From: Ruegeria arenilitoris
Lineage (GTDB): Bacteria; Pseudomonadota; Alphaproteobacteria; Rhodobacterales; Rhodobacteraceae
Length of the DNA stretch: 64,000 nucleotides
Strand: one strand, 5' to 3'
NCBI RefSeq assembly: GCF_042675705.1
Contig: NZ_JBHTJJ010000001.1
Shown here one piece after another: positions 61,865 to 64,000 of the stretch. Both the position numbers and the translations under genes were made by a program. The notes below the pieces were generated by a model, which was not told where the DNA came from, made no database searches, and saw only the letters and a list, made by a program, of their open reading frames with translations. Position 1 is the stretch's first letter. Every line of letters starts with the position of its first letter.

Positions 61865-61891
61865 TTGACGATGCCCGGGCGTAGCCATAAT
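61865..61891 (+). promoter_or_regulatory. Promoter of the tRNA-Asp genes
   Basis: TTGACG (61865-61870) and CATAAT (61886-61891) are 15 bp apart, followed by the GC-rich discriminator CACCCCAACG and the tRNA start at 61925. This is typical of stable-RNA promoters, although the spacing is short. Confidence 0.55.
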
Positions 61892-61924
61892 ACACCCCAA
61901 CGTTCAGCAATGAACGGGCAGCGG

Positions 61925-62001
61925 GCGGTTGTAGCTCAGTTGGTTAGAGTACCGGCCTGTCACGCCGGGGGTCGCGGGTTCGAGCCCCGTCAACCGCGCC
62001 A
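61925..62001 (+). tRNA. tRNA-Asp (GTC), copy 1
   Basis: A complete cloverleaf begins GCGGTTGTAGCTCAGTTGG; the anticodon loop CTGTCAC has GTC (Asp), and the acceptor stem GCGGTTG pairs with CAACCGC. The genome encodes CCA. An identical second copy follows 50 bp on. Confidence 0.97.
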
Positions 62002-62051
62002 TCGCTGCCAGCCTTGGATCCGGGTAAACGGATCGACATAGACCCTAATGC

Positions 62052-62128
62052 GCGGTTGTAGCTCAGTTGGTTAGAGTACCGGCCTGTCACGCCGGGGGTC
62101 GCGGGTTCGAGCCCCGTCAACCGCGCCA
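62052..62128 (+). tRNA. tRNA-Asp (GTC), copy 2
   Basis: This copy is identical in sequence to the first (77 bases, anticodon GTC, encoded CCA). No separate promoter is evident, so both copies probably come from one transcript. Confidence 0.97.
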
Positions 62129-62220
62129 CTTCTCCTCAAAAGTCGTTGCGTTCCCTGTGGACACAGGGTTGCTTTTCTGGACAATCGGTCCCGGCAGGTA
62201 GCACGCAGTCGGGGTTTTCG

Positions 62221-62790
62221 ATGGTCAGCTTGAACCGCGTCGTCATGGTTCGGCAAAGCAAGAAATGGATAGGGAGTCTGGGGCCCGAGGCGCTGGATTG
62301 CGCCGAAATTTCGGGAAAATGGGGAACGCAGTTCGGGTTTCGCAGCCATACCCAGATCTGGCATCGTCAGCACGATATCTGCAAAGGCCCGCTGATGGAT
62401 GAGCGTGGGGAGGTTCGACAATTCGATCTGATCTTGGCCAACCAGGTCTGGGAACATCTTGACCGGCCCTATGAAGCCACTCTGAACGTGCTCGAAATGC
62501 TGCGGCCGGGAGGGTGGTTTTGGTTGGCCGTGCCGTTCTTCATCCCATTCCATGCCGCACCGCACGACTGTTCGCGCTGGTCGGCGCGGGGATTGCGCAA
62601 CCTGCTGACCGAATGTGGCTTTGATCCGGAAAGTATTCAGGCCGCACAATGGGGCAACCGTCAGGCGGCTTTGCGCAACCTTGAGCAGGTGTGGCCGCCG
62701 GTCTATGACCCCGACTCCGACAGTCTGGAAAACGACCCGGATTTTCCGATCTGCGCCTGGGCCATGGCGAAAAAGCCCGAAGACGGTTGA
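62221..62790 (+). CDS. SAM-dependent methyltransferase (class I, type 11-like)
   Basis: This 189-residue protein starts at ATG 62221. The SAM fold is shown by EISGKWGTQFGF (motif I region, degenerate in glycines), FDLILANQVWEHL (motif II) and MLRPGGWFWLAVPF (post-II). The acceptor is unknown; relatives often methylate surface or secondary metabolites. It is downstream of the tRNA-Asp genes and 104 bp upstream of uvrA on the same strand, with an SOS box between. Confidence 0.75.
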   Translation: MVSLNRVVMVRQSKKWIGSLGPEALDCAEISGKWGTQFGFRSHTQIWHRQHDICKGPLMDERGEVRQFDLILANQVWEHLDRPYEATLNVLEMLRPGGWFWLAVPFFIPFHAAPHDCSRWSARGLRNLLTECGFDPESIQAAQWGNRQAALRNLEQVWPPVYDPDSDSLENDPDFPICAWAMAKKPEDG

Positions 62791-62812
62791 CCCAGACGGA
62801 GAAAATCTGCTC

Positions 62813-62827
62813 GTTCACACTTTGTTC
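62813..62827. promoter_or_regulatory. LexA SOS box upstream of uvrA
   Basis: GTTC-N7-GTTC (62813-62816 and 62824-62827, spacer ACACTTT) is the alphaproteobacterial LexA operator. It lies 67 bp upstream of the uvrA start. Confidence 0.85.
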
Positions 62828-62894
62828 TAACTTTTCGGTTGGAGACTCAGCGTCGCTCGCCTATCTCTAGGACACTTGTGTGTTGGGGGCTTGG

Positions 62895-64000
62895 ATGGCT
62901 GAGCTGAAGAATATCGAGGTGCGCGGCGCGCGCGAGCACAACCTGAAAAACATCGACGTGGACATTCCGCGCGATCAGCTGGTTGTCGTCACGGGGCTGT
63001 CCGGTTCAGGCAAGTCGTCCTTGGCGTTCGACACGATCTATGCCGAGGGCCAGCGCCGTTATGTCGAAAGCCTGTCGGCCTATGCGCGCCAGTTTCTGGA
63101 CATGATGGAAAAGCCCGATGTGGATCACATCAGCGGCCTGTCCCCGGCGATCTCGATCGAGCAGAAGACCACGTCGAAGAACCCGCGTTCGACCGTGGGA
63201 ACGGTGACCGAGATCTATGACTATCTGCGCCTGCTGTTCGCGCGCGCAGGCACGCCCTACAGCCCCGCCACCGGTTTGCCGATCGAAGCCCAGCAGGTTC
63301 AGGACATGGTCGATCGGATCATGGCGATGGAGGAGGGCACCCGAGGCTATCTGCTGGCGCCCATCGTTCGCGACCGCAAGGGTGAGTACAAGAAAGAGTT
63401 TCTGGAACTGCGCAAGCAGGGGTTCCAGCGCGTCAAGGTCGATGGCCAGTTCTACGAACTGGACGAGCCGCCGACGCTGGACAAGAAGTTCCGCCATGAC
63501 ATCGACGTGGTCGTTGACAGGATCGTCGTGCGCGAGGGGATGGAGACCCGCCTGGCCGACAGCCTGCGCACCGCGCTGGACCTGGCCGATGGCATCGCGA
63601 TACTGGAGACCGCCCCGCGCGAGGGCGAGCCCGAGCGCATCACGTTCTCCGAGAACTTTGCCTGTCCGGTCAGTGGGTTCACCATCCCCGAGATCGAACC
63701 GCGCCTGTTTTCGTTCAACGCGCCTTTTGGGGCTTGCCCGGATTGCGACGGGCTGGGGGTCGAGCTGTTTTTCGACGAACGGCTTGTGGTGCCCGATCAA
63801 ACGCTGAAACTGTATGACGGTGCGCTGGCCCCGTGGCGCAAGGGTAAGTCGCCCTATTTCCTGCAGACGATCGAGGCGATCGCGCGCCACTATGAGTTCG
63901 ACAAGAACACGCCGTGGAAGGACCTTCCGGCGCATGTGCAGCAGGTGTTTCTGCATGGCTCGGGCGATGATGAAATCCAGTTCCGCTATGACGAAGGCGG
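62895..64000 (+). CDS. uvrA: Excinuclease ABC subunit A, N-terminal part (3' truncated by window)
   Basis: The open frame runs from ATG 62895 off the end of the window (about 368 residues seen). The first Walker A GLSGSGKSS (34-42) and the following SLSAYARQFLDMMEKPDVD are classical for UvrA. The zinc finger at 257-284 has only three of the four usual cysteines: CPVS replaces CPxC (Ser260 instead of Cys), with Cys281 and Cys284 retained. UvrA scans DNA for lesions with UvrB. Induced by DNA damage through the LexA box. Confidence 0.97.
   Translation, partial: MAELKNIEVRGAREHNLKNIDVDIPRDQLVVVTGLSGSGKSSLAFDTIYAEGQRRYVESLSAYARQFLDMMEKPDVDHISGLSPAISIEQKTTSKNPRSTVGTVTEIYDYLRLLFARAGTPYSPATGLPIEAQQVQDMVDRIMAMEEGTRGYLLAPIVRDRKGEYKKEFLELRKQGFQRVKVDGQFYELDEPPTLDKKFRHDIDVVVDRIVVREGMETRLADSLRTALDLADGIAILETAPREGEPERITFSENFACPVSGFTIPEIEPRLFSFNAPFGACPDCDGLGVELFFDERLVVPDQTLKLYDGALAPWRKGKSPYFLQTIEAIARHYEFDKNTPWKDLPAHVQQVFLHGSGDDEIQFRYDEG

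Larger units (their letters stand above)
61369..61924. other. Intergenic region of 556 bp between tRNA-Val and tRNA-Asp
   Basis: No convincing protein gene spans this stretch. It contains a small ATG-initiated frame of 44 codons at 61580-61714 (no clear ribosome site) followed by a hairpin with a T run at 61722-61740, and a tRNA promoter at 61865-61891. A longer antisense frame runs into the tRNA-Val gene and is not credible. The left part is AT-richer than the surrounding genes. Confidence 0.6.

Overview
The window is a gene-dense, GC-rich chromosomal segment that looks like a marine alphaproteobacterium of the Rhodobacteraceae (Roseobacter group). Pointers are the DctB/DctD-DctPQM TRAP dicarboxylate system with a long DctQ, a coxSLM carbon-monoxide-dehydrogenase-like cluster, a pyrrolysine-free MttB-family methyltransferase, DUF6456/DUF6477-type proteins, an APS-type CysH in a cysG-DUF2849-cysI-cysH-DUF934 operon, the alphaproteobacterial SOS box GTTC-N7-GTTC before uvrA, and CtrA-like half-sites. 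I see no insertion sequence, prophage, integrase or CRISPR array.

Layout. 1-9 kb: end of a GntR regulator, a GT25 glycosyltransferase, a truncated haemoglobin/adenylate cyclase pair, TetR, PPK2, an anchored alpha/beta hydrolase overlapping a MetA-family homoserine acyltransferase, a P-loop protein and an EamA exporter. 8.5-12.5 kb: FadL-type porin, second EamA exporter, guaA. 12.5-17.9 kb: GNAT, MttB-like methyltransferase, two Rhodobacterales-type unknowns, oxyR facing a Prx5 peroxiredoxin. 18-23.8 kb: lipA-M20 amidohydrolase, hpt, a COQ10/RatA protein, MmgE/PrpD, pyrC. 24-33 kb: moxR-coxE, xdhC-MoCF-coxS-coxL-coxM, which encode a form II (AYRGAGR) molybdenum hydroxylase and its maturation factors. 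33-36 kb: RpiR divergent from a BKACE/class III aminotransferase pair. 36-42.3 kb: infC (AUA start), ferredoxin-NADP reductase, and the sulfate-assimilation operon divergent from an Lrp/AsnC regulator. 42.3-50 kb: cytochrome P450, then dctBD and dctPQM. 50-57 kb: guanidine-II riboswitch with a Gdx exporter and a yeast-type cytosine deaminase, tpiA, Fe-S assembly factors (IscA/HesB, SufT), NfeD/SPFH pair, nucleoside hydrolase, tgt. 57-64 kb: lon behind a sigma32-like promoter, an APC permease, tRNA-Val, two identical tRNA-Asp genes, a methyltransferase and the 5' part of uvrA behind an SOS box.

How the genes work together. Siroheme methylase, sulfite reductase and APS reductase form one assimilatory pathway. 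XdhC, the MoCF-domain protein, MoxR and CoxE probably insert and mature the molybdenum cofactor of CoxSLM. DctBD senses dicarboxylates and should act at two perfect 18-bp palindromes upstream of dctP. The DctD here lacks the sigma54-contact loop and the Walker A lysine, so it probably works with the housekeeping polymerase.

Most interesting points: the split globin-cyclase gas-sensing module, the non-canonical DctD with its tandem operators, the AUA-initiated infC, the guanidine-II riboswitch unit, and the RpiR/BKACE/aminotransferase catabolic module. Family assignments come from reading motifs; no database search was possible.
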